This document shows positions 1 to 11,515 of a DNA stretch of 12,500 nt, piece by piece. The DNA is from Penaeus vannamei (Eukaryota; Arthropoda; Malacostraca; Decapoda; Penaeidae), in assembly GCF_042767895.1 (NCBI RefSeq), contig NC_091555.1, forward strand, positions 43,297,265 through 43,309,764, in the 5' to 3' direction. A program made the position numbers and the translations under genes. Positions within the stretch are counted from its first letter, which is position 1. Each line of letters begins with the position of its first letter. Below the pieces are notes generated by a model. It worked only from the letters and a program-made list of their open reading frames with translations, had not been told where the DNA came from and searched no databases.

Positions 1-55
1 AAGGAAGGAGAGAGAGAGAAGAGAGAAAGAGAGTGAGAGAGAGAGAGGGGGGGGG

Positions 56-153
<98 letters not shown>

Positions 154-223
154 GAATGAGAATGAGACCCAGAGAGAGAGAGAGAGAGCGAGAGAGAGCG
201 AGAATGAATAAAGAGAGAGAGAG
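1..223. repeat. (GA)n purine microsatellite with G12 run
   Basis: Almost pure alternating G and A. The longest uninterrupted AG runs are about 59-111 and 113-147, split by a single C at 112. A run of 12 G lies at 47-58. Interruptions at about 148-170 and 189-212 contain short AGCGAGAATGA-like pieces that occur twice (near 149-159 and 198-208), which suggests a small internal duplication. One strand is nearly all purine and the other nearly all pyrimidine. Such tracts are known to form triplex (H-DNA) structures and to vary in length between individuals. An Arg/Glu-rich open frame across it at 33-416 is simply the translation of GAGAGA and is not a gene. The exact length may be unreliable, since long dinucleotide and G runs are hard to sequence. 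Confidence 0.97.
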
Positions 224-224
224 G

Positions 225-240
225 CAGACAGACAGACAGA
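225..240. repeat. (CAGA)4 tetranucleotide tract
   Basis: Four consecutive CAGA units follow directly on the GA microsatellite. This is a typical transitional compound microsatellite edge. No function is suggested. Confidence 0.9.
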
Positions 241-413
241 GACGTGTGGATAAGAATCAGCAACGTTCCCAAATGTCTGTGTGTGTGCTTGTGTGTGACC
301 ACATACACCCTAATCATGGACATGTTTCCACATATTTGATATCCTCTACATGTATACACACGCAACATATATATAGGTTTTTAGATACATACAACACTCC
401 TGAAAACAATTCT
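241..413. other. Low-repeat spacer between microsatellite and 42-bp array
   Basis: This is the only stretch in the window that is not obviously repetitive. It holds a TG-rich patch at about 274-297, a short alternating AT patch (ATATATATA at about 367-375) followed by a T run, and otherwise mixed AT-rich sequence. I see no coding potential, splice pattern, RNA gene or transposon end. The TATA-like patch is not accompanied by other promoter features. This segment is the best anchor for placing the array in a genome, because everything to its right is repeat. Confidence 0.75.
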
Positions 414-428
414 TGAAAATATCACCAT

Positions 429-581
429 TGACACACAACCGAAGAAACAAGAAATAACCATAAACACCATTGACACACAACCGAAGGAAAAAGAAATAAC
501 CATAAACACCAATGACACACAACCGAAGAAACAAGAAATAACCATAAACACCAATGACACACAACAAAAGAAACAAGAAAT
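429..581. repeat. Higher-order duplicate, copy 1 (153 bp)
   Basis: This block of about 3.6 units is base-for-base identical to 851-1003. It includes a rare unit type in which CCGAAGG is followed by AAAAAG (at 481-493) and which carries ATT instead of AAT. Sharing an unusual unit in the same order with the same neighbours points to a segmental copy of several units and not to chance similarity of single units. Confidence 0.8.
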
Positions 582-850
582 GACCATAAAAACCATTCAC
601 ACACAACCGAAGAAAAAAGAACTATAACCATAAACACCAATGACACACAACCGAAGAAACAAGAAATAACCATAAACACCAATGACACACAACAAAAGAA
701 ACAAGAAATGACCATAAACACCAATGACACACAACCGAAGAAAGAAGAAATAACCATAAACACCACTGACACACAACCGAAGAAAGAAGAAATAACCATA
801 AACACCAATGACACACAACAAAAGAAACAAGAAATGACCATAAACACCAA

Positions 851-1003
851 TGACACACAACCGAAGAAACAAGAAATAACCATAAACACCATTGACACAC
901 AACCGAAGGAAAAAGAAATAACCATAAACACCAATGACACACAACCGAAGAAACAAGAAATAACCATAAACACCAATGACACACAACAAAAGAAACAAGA
1001 AAT
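851..1003. repeat. Higher-order duplicate, copy 2 (153 bp)
   Basis: Second copy of the block at 429-581, offset by 422 bp. That equals ten 42-bp units plus two bases. The extra two bases are explained by a two-base insertion near 630 (GAACTATAACC in place of GAAATAACC). The match ends at 1004, where the next unit has ATA instead of ATG. Confidence 0.8.
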
Positions 1004-3659
1004 AACCATAAACACCAATGACACACAACAAAAGAAACAAGAAATGACCATAAACACCATTGACACACAACCGAAGAAAGAAGAAATAACCATAAACACC
1101 AATGACACACAACAAAAAAGAAACAAAAAGAAATAACCATAAACACCAATGGCACACAACCGAAGAAACAAGAAATAACCATAAACACCAATGACACACA
1201 ACAAAAGAACCAACAAATAACCATAAACATCAATGACACACAACAAAAGAAACAAGAAATCACCATAAACACCATTGACACACAACCGTTAAGAAAGAAG
1301 AAATAACCATAAACACCAATGACACACAACAAAAGAAACAAGAAATGACCATAAACACCAACGACACACAACCAGAAGAAACAAGAAATAACCATAAACA
1401 CTAATGACACACACACGCAAAACAAGAAATGACCATAATCACCAATGACACACAACAAAAGAAACAAGAAATGTCCATAAACACCATTGACACACAACCG
1501 AAGAAAAAAGAAATAACCATAAACACCAATGACACACAACCGAAGAAACAAGAAATAACCATAAACACCAATGTCACACAACCGAAGAAAGAAGAAATAA
1601 CCATAAACACCAATGACACACAACAAAAGAAACAAGAAATGACCATAAACACCAAATGACACACAACAAAAGAAACAAGAAATGACCAGATAAATCACTC
1701 AAACTGACACACAACAAAAGAAACAAGAAATGACCATAAAACCACCAATGACACACAACAAAAAGAAACAAGAAATAACCATAAACACCAATGACACACA
1801 ACAAAAGAAACAAGAAATTTATCCATAAACACTAATGACACAATTAAAGAAACAAGAAATGACCATAAACACCAATGATAGAGACACACAACAAAAGAAA
1901 CAAGAAATGACCATAAACACCAATGACACACAACAAAAGAAACAAGAAATGACCATAAACACCACATTGATGACATGAAGGCACCAGTTGAAAAAGAATA
2001 ACCATAAAATGCTCAATGACACACAACAAAAGAAACAAGAAATGAATTAAGCAATGACTCAATGACACACAAACAAAAGAAAAACAAGAAATGACCAAGT
2101 AAACACCAATGACACACACAACAAAAGAAACAAGAAAAAACAACCATAAACACCAATGACACACAACAAAAGAAACAAGAAATGACCATAAACACCATTG
2201 ACACACAACCGAAGAAAAAAGAAATAACCATAAACACCAATGACACACAACAAAAGAAACAAGAAATGACCATAAACACCAATGACACACAACAAAAGAA
2301 ACAAGAAATGACCATAAACACCAATGACACACAACAAAAGAAACAAGAAATAACCATAAACACCAATGACACACAACCGAAGAAACAAGAAATGACCATA
2401 AACACCAATGACACACAACCGAAGAAAGAAGAAATAACCATAAACACCAATGACACACAACAAAAGAAACAAGAAATAACGATAAACATCAGTGACTCAC
2501 AACAGAAGAAAGAAGAAATAACCATAAACACCAATGACACACAACCGAAGAAAGAAGAAATAACCATAAACACCAATGACACACAACAAAAGAAACAAGA
2601 AATAACCATAAACACCAATGACACACAAACCGAAGAAACAAGAAATGACCATAAACACCAAATAATGACACACAACAAAAGAAACAATGGTAAGGAAATG
2701 ACCATAAACAATTTGCCAATGACACACAACAAAAGAAACAAGAAATAAACCATAAACACCAATGACACACAACAAAAGAAACAAGAAATAACCATAAACA
2801 CCAATGACACACAACCGAAGAAAGAAGAAATAACCATAAACACCAATGACACACAACAAAAGAAACAAGAAATAACCATAAACACCAATGACACACAACC
2901 GAAGAAACAAGAAATGACCATAAACACCAATGACACACAACAAAAGAAACAAGAAATGACCATAAACACCAATGACACACAACAAAAGAAACAAGAAATG
3001 ACCATAAACACCATTGACACACAACCGAAGAAAAAAGAAATAACCATAAACACCAATGACACACAACAAAAGAAACAAGAAATAACCATAAACACCAATG
3101 ACACACACAACAAAAGAAAACAAGAAATGACCATAAACACCAATGACACACAACAAAAGAAACAAGAAATAACCATAAACACCAATGACACACAACAAAA
3201 GAAACAATAGAAATGACCATAAACACCAATGACACACACAACAAAAAGAAACAAGAAATGACCATAAACACCATTGACACACACAACCGAAGAAAAAAAA
3301 GAAATAACCATAAACACCATAATGACACACAACCGAAGAAACAAGAAATAACCATAAACACCAATGACACACAAACAAAAGCCAGAAAACAAGAAATGAC
3401 CATAAACACCAATGACACACAACAAAAGAAACAAGAAATGACCATAAACACCAATGACACACAACAACAAAGAAACAAGAAATGACCATAAACACCATTG
3501 ACACACAACCGAAGAAAAAAGAAATGACCATAAACACCAATGACACACAACAAAAGAAACAAGATGAAATGACCCATAAACACCAATGACACACAACAAA
3601 AGAAACAAGAAATAACCATAAACACCAATGACACACAACCGAAGAAAAAAGAAATAACC

Positions 3660-3960
3660 ATAAACAAATTTAATGACACACACAAATCGAAGAAACAAGT
3701 AATGACCAAAACAACAATGACAATAATAATAATAACAAAAGAAACAAGAAATGAACTAAAGGTAAATTTCACCATTATTACACACACACACACAACAAAA
3801 GAAACAAGAAATGAATCTATAAAACACTAATGACACACACAACAAAGAAACAAGAAAATGACCATAAACACCAATGATACACACAACAAAAAGAAAACAA
3901 AGCAAAAACAGAATTCATAACACCAATGACACAATAATACACAACCGAAGAAACAAGAAA
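3660..3960. repeat. Degraded island in the array, with short (AAT)n and (AC)n expansions
   Basis: Units are hard to align here. The stretch holds an AATAATAATAATAA run (about 3722-3735), a segment with GGTAAATTTCACCATTATTA (3771-3790 region) and an ACACACACACAC run at about 3780-3794, followed by units with several extra bases. No gene, mobile element end or target-site duplication is visible. It is most simply decayed or poorly resolved array sequence. Confidence 0.6.
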
Positions 3961-4679
3961 TGACCATAAACACCAATGACACACAACAAAAAGAAACAAG
4001 AAATGACCATAAACACCATTGACACACAACAAAAGAAACAAGAAATGACCATAAACACCAATGACACACAACAAAAGAAACAAGAAATGACCATAAACAC
4101 CAATGACACACAACAAAAGAAACAAGAAATGACCATAAACACCAATGACACACAACAAAAGAAACAAGAAATGACCATAAACACCAATGCACACACAACA
4201 AAAGAAACAAGAAATGACCATAAATTACACCATTGACACACAACAAAAGAAACAAGAAATGACCATAAACACCAATGACACACAACAAAAGAAACAAAGG
4301 AAATGAAATGACCATAAACACCAATGACACACAACAAAAGAAACAAGAAATAACCATAAAACACCATTGACACACAAACCGAAGAAAAAAGAAATGACCA
4401 TAAACACCAATGACACACAACAAAAGAAACAAGAAATAACCATAAACACCAATGACACCACAACCGAAGCAAAGAAATGACCTATAAACACCAATGACAC
4501 ACACAACAATAAAAGAAACAAGAAATGACCATAAACACCAATGACACACAACAAAAGAAACAAGTTAAAATGACCATAAACACCATTGATTAGACACAAC
4601 CGAAGAAAAAAGAAATGACCATAAACACCAATGACACACACAACAAAAGAAACAAGAAATGACCAAAGTAAACACCAAT

Positions 4680-5345
4680 GACACACAACAAAAGAAACAA
4701 GAAATAACCATAAACACCAATGACACACAACAAAAGAAACAAGAAATAACCATAAACACCAATGACACACAACCGAAGAAAGAAGAAATAACCATAAACA
4801 CCAATGACACACAACAAAAGAAACAAGAAATAACCATAAACACCAATGACACACAACCGAAGAAACAAGAAATGACCATAGACACCAATGACACACAACA
4901 AAAGAAACAAGAAATGACCATAAACACCATTGACACACAACCGAAGAAAAAAGAAATGACCATAAACACCAATGACACACAACAAAAGAAACAAGAAATG
5001 ACCATAAACACCATTGACACACAACCGAAGAAAAAAGAAATGACCATAAACACCAATGACACACAACAAAAGAAACAAGAAATGACCATAAACACCAATG
5101 ACACACAACAAAAGAAACAAGAAATGACCATAAACACCATTGACACACAACCGAAGAAAAAAGAAATGACCATAAACACCAATGACACACAACAAAAGAA
5201 ACAAGAAATGACCATAAACACCAATGACACACAACAAAAGAAACAAGAAATAACCATAAACACCAATGACACACAACCGAAGAAAGAAGAAATAACCATA
5301 AACACCAATGACACACAACAAAAGAAACAAGAAATGACCATAAAC
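4680..5345. repeat. Indel-free sub-array with 84-bp alternation
   Basis: About 16 consecutive units keep exact 42-bp register. CCG-type units begin their CCG at 4773, 4857, 4941, 5025, 5151 and 5277, so the spacing is 84, 84, 84, 84, 126 and 126 bp. CCG-type and CAA-type units therefore alternate as dimers and then as trimers. This is the clearest local higher-order periodicity in the window. Of the six CCG units, those at 4941, 5025 and 5151 also carry ATT and the AAAAAAG ending, while those at 4773, 4857 and 5277 carry AAT with other endings. Confidence 0.8.
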
Positions 5346-6954
5346 ACCAATGACACCACAACCGAAGGAAAAAAGAAATAACCATAAACACCATTGACAC
5401 ACAACCGAAGAAAAAAGAAATAACCATAAACACCAATGACACACAAACAAAAGAATGAAACAAGAAATGACCATTAAACACCATTGACACACAACCGAAG
5501 AAAAAAGAAATAACCTGAATAAACACCAATTGACACACAACAATGAAAAAGAAACAAGAAAATGACTCATAAACACCAATGACACACAACAAAAGAAACA
5601 AGAAATGACCATAAACACCAATGACACACAACAAAAGAAACAACAGAAATGACCATAAACACCATTGACACACAACCGAAGAAAAAAGAAATAACCATAA
5701 ACACCAATGACACACAACCGAAGAAACAAGAAATAAACCATAAACACCAACTGACACACAACAAAAGAAACAAGAAATGACCATAAACACCAATGACACA
5801 CAACAAAAGAAACAAGAAATGACCATAAACACCATTGACACACAACCGAAGAAACAAGAAATAACCATAAACACCAATGACACACAACCGAAGAAACAAG
5901 AAATAACCATAAACACCAATGACACACAACAAAAGAAACAAGAAATGACCATAAACACCAATGACACAACAACAAAAGAAACAAGAAATGACCATAAACA
6001 CCATTGACACACACAACCGAAGAAAACAAGAAATAACCATAAACACCAATGACACACAACAAAAGAAACAAGAAATGAACCATAAACACCAATGACACAC
6101 AACAAAAAAGAAACAAGAAATAACCATAAACACCAATGACACACAACAAAAAGAAACAAGAAATGACCATAAACACCAATGACACAACAACAAAAAGAAA
6201 CAAGAAATGACCATAAACACCACTGACACACAAACCCGAAGAAAGAAGAAATAACCATAAACACCAATGACACACAACAAAAGAAACAAGAAATGACCAT
6301 AAACACCAATGACACACAACAAAAGAAACAAGAAATAACCATAAACACCAATGACACACAACAAAAGGAAACAAGAAATGACCATAAACTACCAATGACA
6401 TACACAACAAAAGAAACAAGAAATAACCATAAACACCAATGACAATACACACAACCGAAGAAAAAAGAAATAACCATAAACACCAAGTTTGACACTAACA
6501 ACAAAAGTAGAAAAACAAGAAATGACCATAAACACCATTGACACACAACAAAAGAAACAACAAGAAATGACCATAAACACCAATGACAGACACACACAAC
6601 AAAAGCACAGAAACAAGAAATGACATCATAAAACACCATGATGACACACAACCGAAGGTGAAAAAAGAAATAACCATAAACACCAATGACACACATACAA
6701 CAAAAGAAACGTGAAGAAAATGACCATAAACACCAATGACACACATTGCCACAAATAAAAAGAAACAAGAAATGACCATAAACACCAATGACAATAGCAC
6801 AACAAAAGAAACAAGAAATGACCATAAACACCATTGACACACAACCGAAGAAAAAGAGAAATAACCATAAACACCATTGACACACAACAAAAGAAACAAG
6901 ACAATGACCATAAACACCAATGACACACAACAAAAGAAACAAGGAAATGACCAT

Positions 6955-7885
6955 AAACACCACTGACACACAACCGAAGAAAGAAGAAATAACCATAAAC
7001 ACCAATGACACACAACAAAAGAAACAACAAATAACCATAAACACCAATGACACACAACAAAAGAAACAAGAAATGACCATAAACACCAATGACACACAAC
7101 AAAAGAAACAAGAAATAACCATAAACACCAATGACACACAACCGAAGAAAAAAGAAATAACCATAAACACCAATGACACACAACAAAAGAAACAAGAAAT
7201 GACCATAAACACCATTGACACACAACAAAAGAAACAAGAAATGACCATAAACACCATTGACACACAACAAAAGAAACAAGAAATGACCATAAACACCAAT
7301 GACACACAACAAAAGAAACAAGAAATGACCATAAACACCAATGACACACAACAAAAGAAACAAGAAATGACCATAAACACCAATGACACACAACAAAAGA
7401 AACAAGAAATGACCATAAACACCAATGACACACAACCGAAGAAAAAAGAAATAACCATAAACACCATTGACACACAACCGAAGAAAAAAGAAATAACCAT
7501 AAACACCAATGACACACAACAAAAGAAACAAGAAATGACCATAAACACCAATGACACACAACAAAAGAAACAAGAAATGACCATAAACACCAATGACACA
7601 CAACAAAAGAAACAAGAAATGACCATAAACACCATTGACACACAACCGAAGAAAAAAGAAATAACCATAAACACCAATGACACACAACAAAAGAAACAAG
7701 AAATGACCATAAACACCAATGACACACAACAAAAGAAACAAGAAATGACCATAAACACCAATGACACACAACAAAAGAAACAAGAAATGACCATAAACAC
7801 CAATGACACACAACAAAAGAAACAAGAAATAACCATAAACACCAATGACACACAACAAAAGAAACAAGAAATGACCATAAACACC
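6955..7885. repeat. Longest indel-free sub-array (about 22 units)
   Basis: About 22 units run in perfect register, mostly the commonest CAAAAG type, with scattered CCG-type units (near 6972, 7142, 7436, 7478 and 7646). Two neighbouring units near 7210-7260 carry ATT together with CAAAAG, a combination that is rare elsewhere. The plus-strand frame stays open through the whole block as a 14-residue repeat peptide, but the differences between units all change residues, so this gives no support for a protein. The block ends at about 7887, where a unit reads CCCATTGCTCACAACTAAAG. Confidence 0.85.
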
Positions 7886-8064
7886 CATTGCTCACAACTA
7901 AAGAAACAAGAAAATGACCATAAACACCAATGACACACAACAAAAGAAACAAGAAATATAACCATAAACACCATTGACAACACAAAGCCAAACCGAAGGA
8001 AAAAGAAATAACCATAAACACCATTGACACACAACCGAAGAAAACAAGCACGAAATGACCATAA

Positions 8065-9010
8065 ACACCAATGACAATAATAAATAAGTAGAAACAAGAA
8101 ATAACCATAAACACCATTGACACACAACAAAAGAAACAAGAAATGACCATAAAACACCAATGACCACACAACCGAAGAAAGAAGAAAATAACCATAAACA
8201 CCGAAATGACACACAACAAAAAGAAACAATAAGAAATGACCATAAACACCAATGACACACAACAAAAGAACAAGAAATGACCATAAACACCAAATGACAA
8301 CACACAACAAGAAGAAACAAGTAAGAAAATGACCATAAACACCAAATGATGACACACAACAAAAAGAAACAAGAAATGACCATAAACACCAATGACAACA
8401 CAACAAAAAAGAAACAAAGAAATAACCATAAACACCAATGACACAACACAACAAAAGAAACAAGAAATGACCATAAACACCTAAATGACACACAACAAAA
8501 GAAACAAGAAATAAATCCATAAACACACACACAACCGAAGGAAAGAAATAATCATAACACCATTGACACACAAATCGAAGAAAAAAGAAATAACCATAAA
8601 CAACACTACACACAATAAAAGAAACAAGAAATGACCATAAACACCAATGACACACAACCGAGCAGCAGAAGAAATAACCATAAACACCAATGACACACAA
8701 CAAAAGAAACAAGAAACACCATAAACACCAACACACACAACAAAAAGAAACAAGAAATGACCATAAACACCAATGACAAATAATAATACAACAACAAAAG
8801 AAAATACAAGAAATGACCATAAACACCAATGACACACAATAAAATGTCAAAAAGCAGAAACAAGAAATGACCATAAAACAACTAAAATTGATGAACACAC
8901 ACACAACAAAAGAAACAAAACAAGAAAGGCCAAATCTATAATGAATTTAATGATTAATGAAGCCAACAAAGAAACAAGAAACAATCACAAACACTACAAT
9001 GACACACAAC
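8065..9010. repeat. Insertion-rich degraded block of the array
   Basis: Nearly every unit has one or more small indels. Examples are ACAATAATAAATAAGTAG at about 8074-8091, an added AT in CCGAAATGAC near 8202, and GTAAGAAAATG near 8321. One clear single-base deletion is AAAGAACAAG near 8266, and a larger loss removes CCAATG near 8522-8528. At about 8925-8970 the repeat is barely recognisable (CCAAATCTATAATGAATTTA region). Insertions far outnumber deletions by eye. Confidence 0.65.
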
Positions 9011-9329
9011 AAAAAGAAACCAGAAGCAGTAACAACCATAAACACCAATGACACACAACCGAAGAAAAAGAAATAACCATAAACACCAATGACAACAAGC
9101 AACAAAGGTAGAAACAAGAAATGACCATAAACACCATTGACACACAACAAAAGAAACAAGAAATGACCATAAACACCAATGGCACACAACAAAAAGAAAC
9201 AAGAAAATGACCATAAACACCAATGACACACAACAAAAGAAACAAGAAAATGACCATAAACACCAATGACACACAACAAAAGAAACAAGAAATGACCATA
9301 AACACCCAATGATACACACAACAAAAGCA

Positions 9330-9960
9330 AACAAGAAATAACTCATAAACACCAATGACACACAACAAAAAGAAACAAGAACAAATGACCATAAACACCA
9401 AATTTGACAATACACAACAAAGAAAACAAAGTAGAAATGCATCATAAACACCACGACAATAAGCAACAAAAGAAACAAGAAATGACCATAAACACCATTT
9501 GACAATAGCACAACCGAAGAAAAAAGAAATAACCATGCAAACACCAATGACACACAACAAAAGCAAAACAAGAAATGACCAGTAAACACCAATTGACACA
9601 GGCCAACAAAAGGAAACAAGAAATGACCATAAACACCAATGACACACAACAAAAGAAACAACAATAATAAAATGACCATAAACACCAATGACACACACAA
9701 CAATAAAAAGAAAATAAAGAAATGACCATAAACACCATTGACACCCACAACCGAAGAAAAAGAGATAATAACCGCATAACACCAATGACACACAATTTTC
9801 TCAACAAAAGAAAGTCAATGCTAAATAACCATAAACACCAATGACACACAACAAAAGAAATACAAGAAATGATCCATAAACACCAATGACAGGACACAAC
9901 AAAAGAAACAAGAAATGACTCATAAACACCAATGACACACAAACAAAAGAAACAAGAAAT
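9330..9960. repeat. Second insertion-rich block of the array
   Basis: Units carry frequent extra bases, for example GACAATAGCACAACCG near 9502, CCAGTAAACACC near 9579, CAATTTTCTC near 9792 and AGGACACAAC near 9890. The 42-bp unit remains recognisable throughout, so this is the same array and not an inserted element. Confidence 0.65.
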
Positions 9961-10537
9961 GACCATAAACACCAATGACACACAACAAAAGAGAAAACAA
10001 GAAATGACCATAAACACCATTGACACACAACCGAAGAAAAAAGAAATAAACCATAAACACCAATGACACAACAACAAAAGAAAACAAGCAAATGACCATA
10101 AACACCAATGACACACCAAACAAAAGAAACAAGAAATGACCATAAACACCAATGACACACAACAAAAGAAACAAGAAATGAGCCATAAACACCAATGACA
10201 CACAACAAAAGAAGAAACAAGAAATGACCATAAACACTTCATTGGACAGCTGTACACACAACCGAAGAAAAAAGAAATAACCATAAACACCATTGACACA
10301 CACAAACCGAAAAGAAAAAAGAAATAACCATAAACACCAATGACACACAACAAAAGAAACAAGAAATGACCATAAACACCATTGACACACAAACCGAAGA
10401 AAAAAGAAATAAACCATAAACACCAATGACACACAACAAAAGAAACAAGAAATGACCATAAACACCAATGATACATAGCCACACAACAAGAAGAAACAAG
10501 AAATGACCATAAACACCAATGACACACAACAAAAGAA

Positions 10538-10870
10538 AGCTATGAAAATGACCATGTACACTAAATTACACATAACAAAGAAATAAGTACAAGAGAAATG
10601 GCTTATAACACATTTATTACATGTTCTAAATAAGAAAAAGAATAAACCATAAAAGCCAATGACATTACGCTAAACAAAAGCAATATAAACAAAGAAATGA
10701 CCATAAACACCAATGACACACACAACAAAAAAGAAACAAGAAATGACTATAACACCAATGACAATACACAACAAAAGAAACAAGAAATGACCAGGCAACA
10801 CCAATGACACACAACAAAAAAGAAACAAGAAAACAACAATTCATAAACACTTAAATGAACACACAACAAA
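10538..10870. repeat. Most diverged island of the array
   Basis: Between about 10538 and 10676 the repeat is only faintly visible: there are pieces such as GCTTATAACACATTTATTAC (10600-10620 region), ATGTTCTAAATAAG and GACATTACGC. Shorter disturbances continue to about 10870. No open frame, transposon terminal repeat or RNA gene is recognised. It could be an old array junction, a small non-satellite insertion, or a stretch of poor consensus. Confidence 0.55.
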
Positions 10871-11100
10871 AGAAACAAGAAATGACCATAAACACCAATA
10901 ATAATACCAATCAAAGAAACAAGAAATGACCATAAACACCATTGACACACAACCGAAGAAACAAGAAATAACCATAAACACCATTGACACACAACCGAAG
11001 AAAAAAGAAAATAACCATAAACACCAATGACAATAAGCACAACAAAAGAAACAAGAAATGACCATAAACACCATTGACACACAACCGAAGAAAACAACAA

Positions 11101-11515
11101 GAAATAACCATAAACACCAATGACACACAACAAAAGAAACAAGAAATGACCATAAACACCAATGACACACAACAACCGAAGAAACAAGAAATGACCATAA
11201 ACACCAATGACACACAACAAAAGAAACAAGAAATGACCATAAACACCAATGACACACAACAAAAGAAACAAGAAATGACCATAAACACCAATGGCACACA
11301 ACAAAAGAAACAAGAAATGACCATAAACACCATTGACACACAACCGAAGAAAAAAGAAATAACCATAAACACCAATGACACACAACAAAAGAAACAAGAA
11401 ATGACCATAAACACCAATGACACACAACAAAAGAAACAAGAAATGACCATAAACACCAATGACACACAACAAAAGAAACAAGAAATGACCATAAACACCA
11501 ATGACACACAACCAA
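11101..11515. repeat. Near-perfect sub-array (about 10 units)
   Basis: Roughly ten units in register, with one 3-bp insertion near 11172 (an extra AAC before CCGAAG) that preserves the frame. One unit has AATGGCAC in place of AATGACAC at about 11291. It is flanked on both sides by units with frequent small insertions. Confidence 0.75.

Noticed and set aside
365..385. TATA box and promoter next to the array
   Set aside because: Only a short alternating AT patch followed by T's is present, with no initiator, downstream gene or other promoter element.
33..416. Arg/Glu-rich 127-residue plus-strand open frame
   Set aside because: It is the translation of a (GA)n microsatellite running into spacer sequence; low-complexity Arg-Glu is the expected result.
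2013..3793. Long minus-strand open frames (434-561 codons) as membrane-protein genes
   Set aside because: The minus-strand consensus unit is open in all three frames, so overlapping frames are equally long; none has independent coding evidence.
3722..3794. Mobile element insertion inside the array
   Set aside because: There are only short AAT and AC expansions and disturbed units; no terminal repeats, poly-A tail with target duplication, or transposase-like frame.
6920..7933. Plus-strand 337-residue MTINTNDTQQKKQE repeat protein
   Set aside because: Its length reflects an indel-free block of a 42-bp unit. The unit differences alter residues, the frame is lost in neighbouring blocks, and no non-repeat domain, signal peptide or splice context is present.
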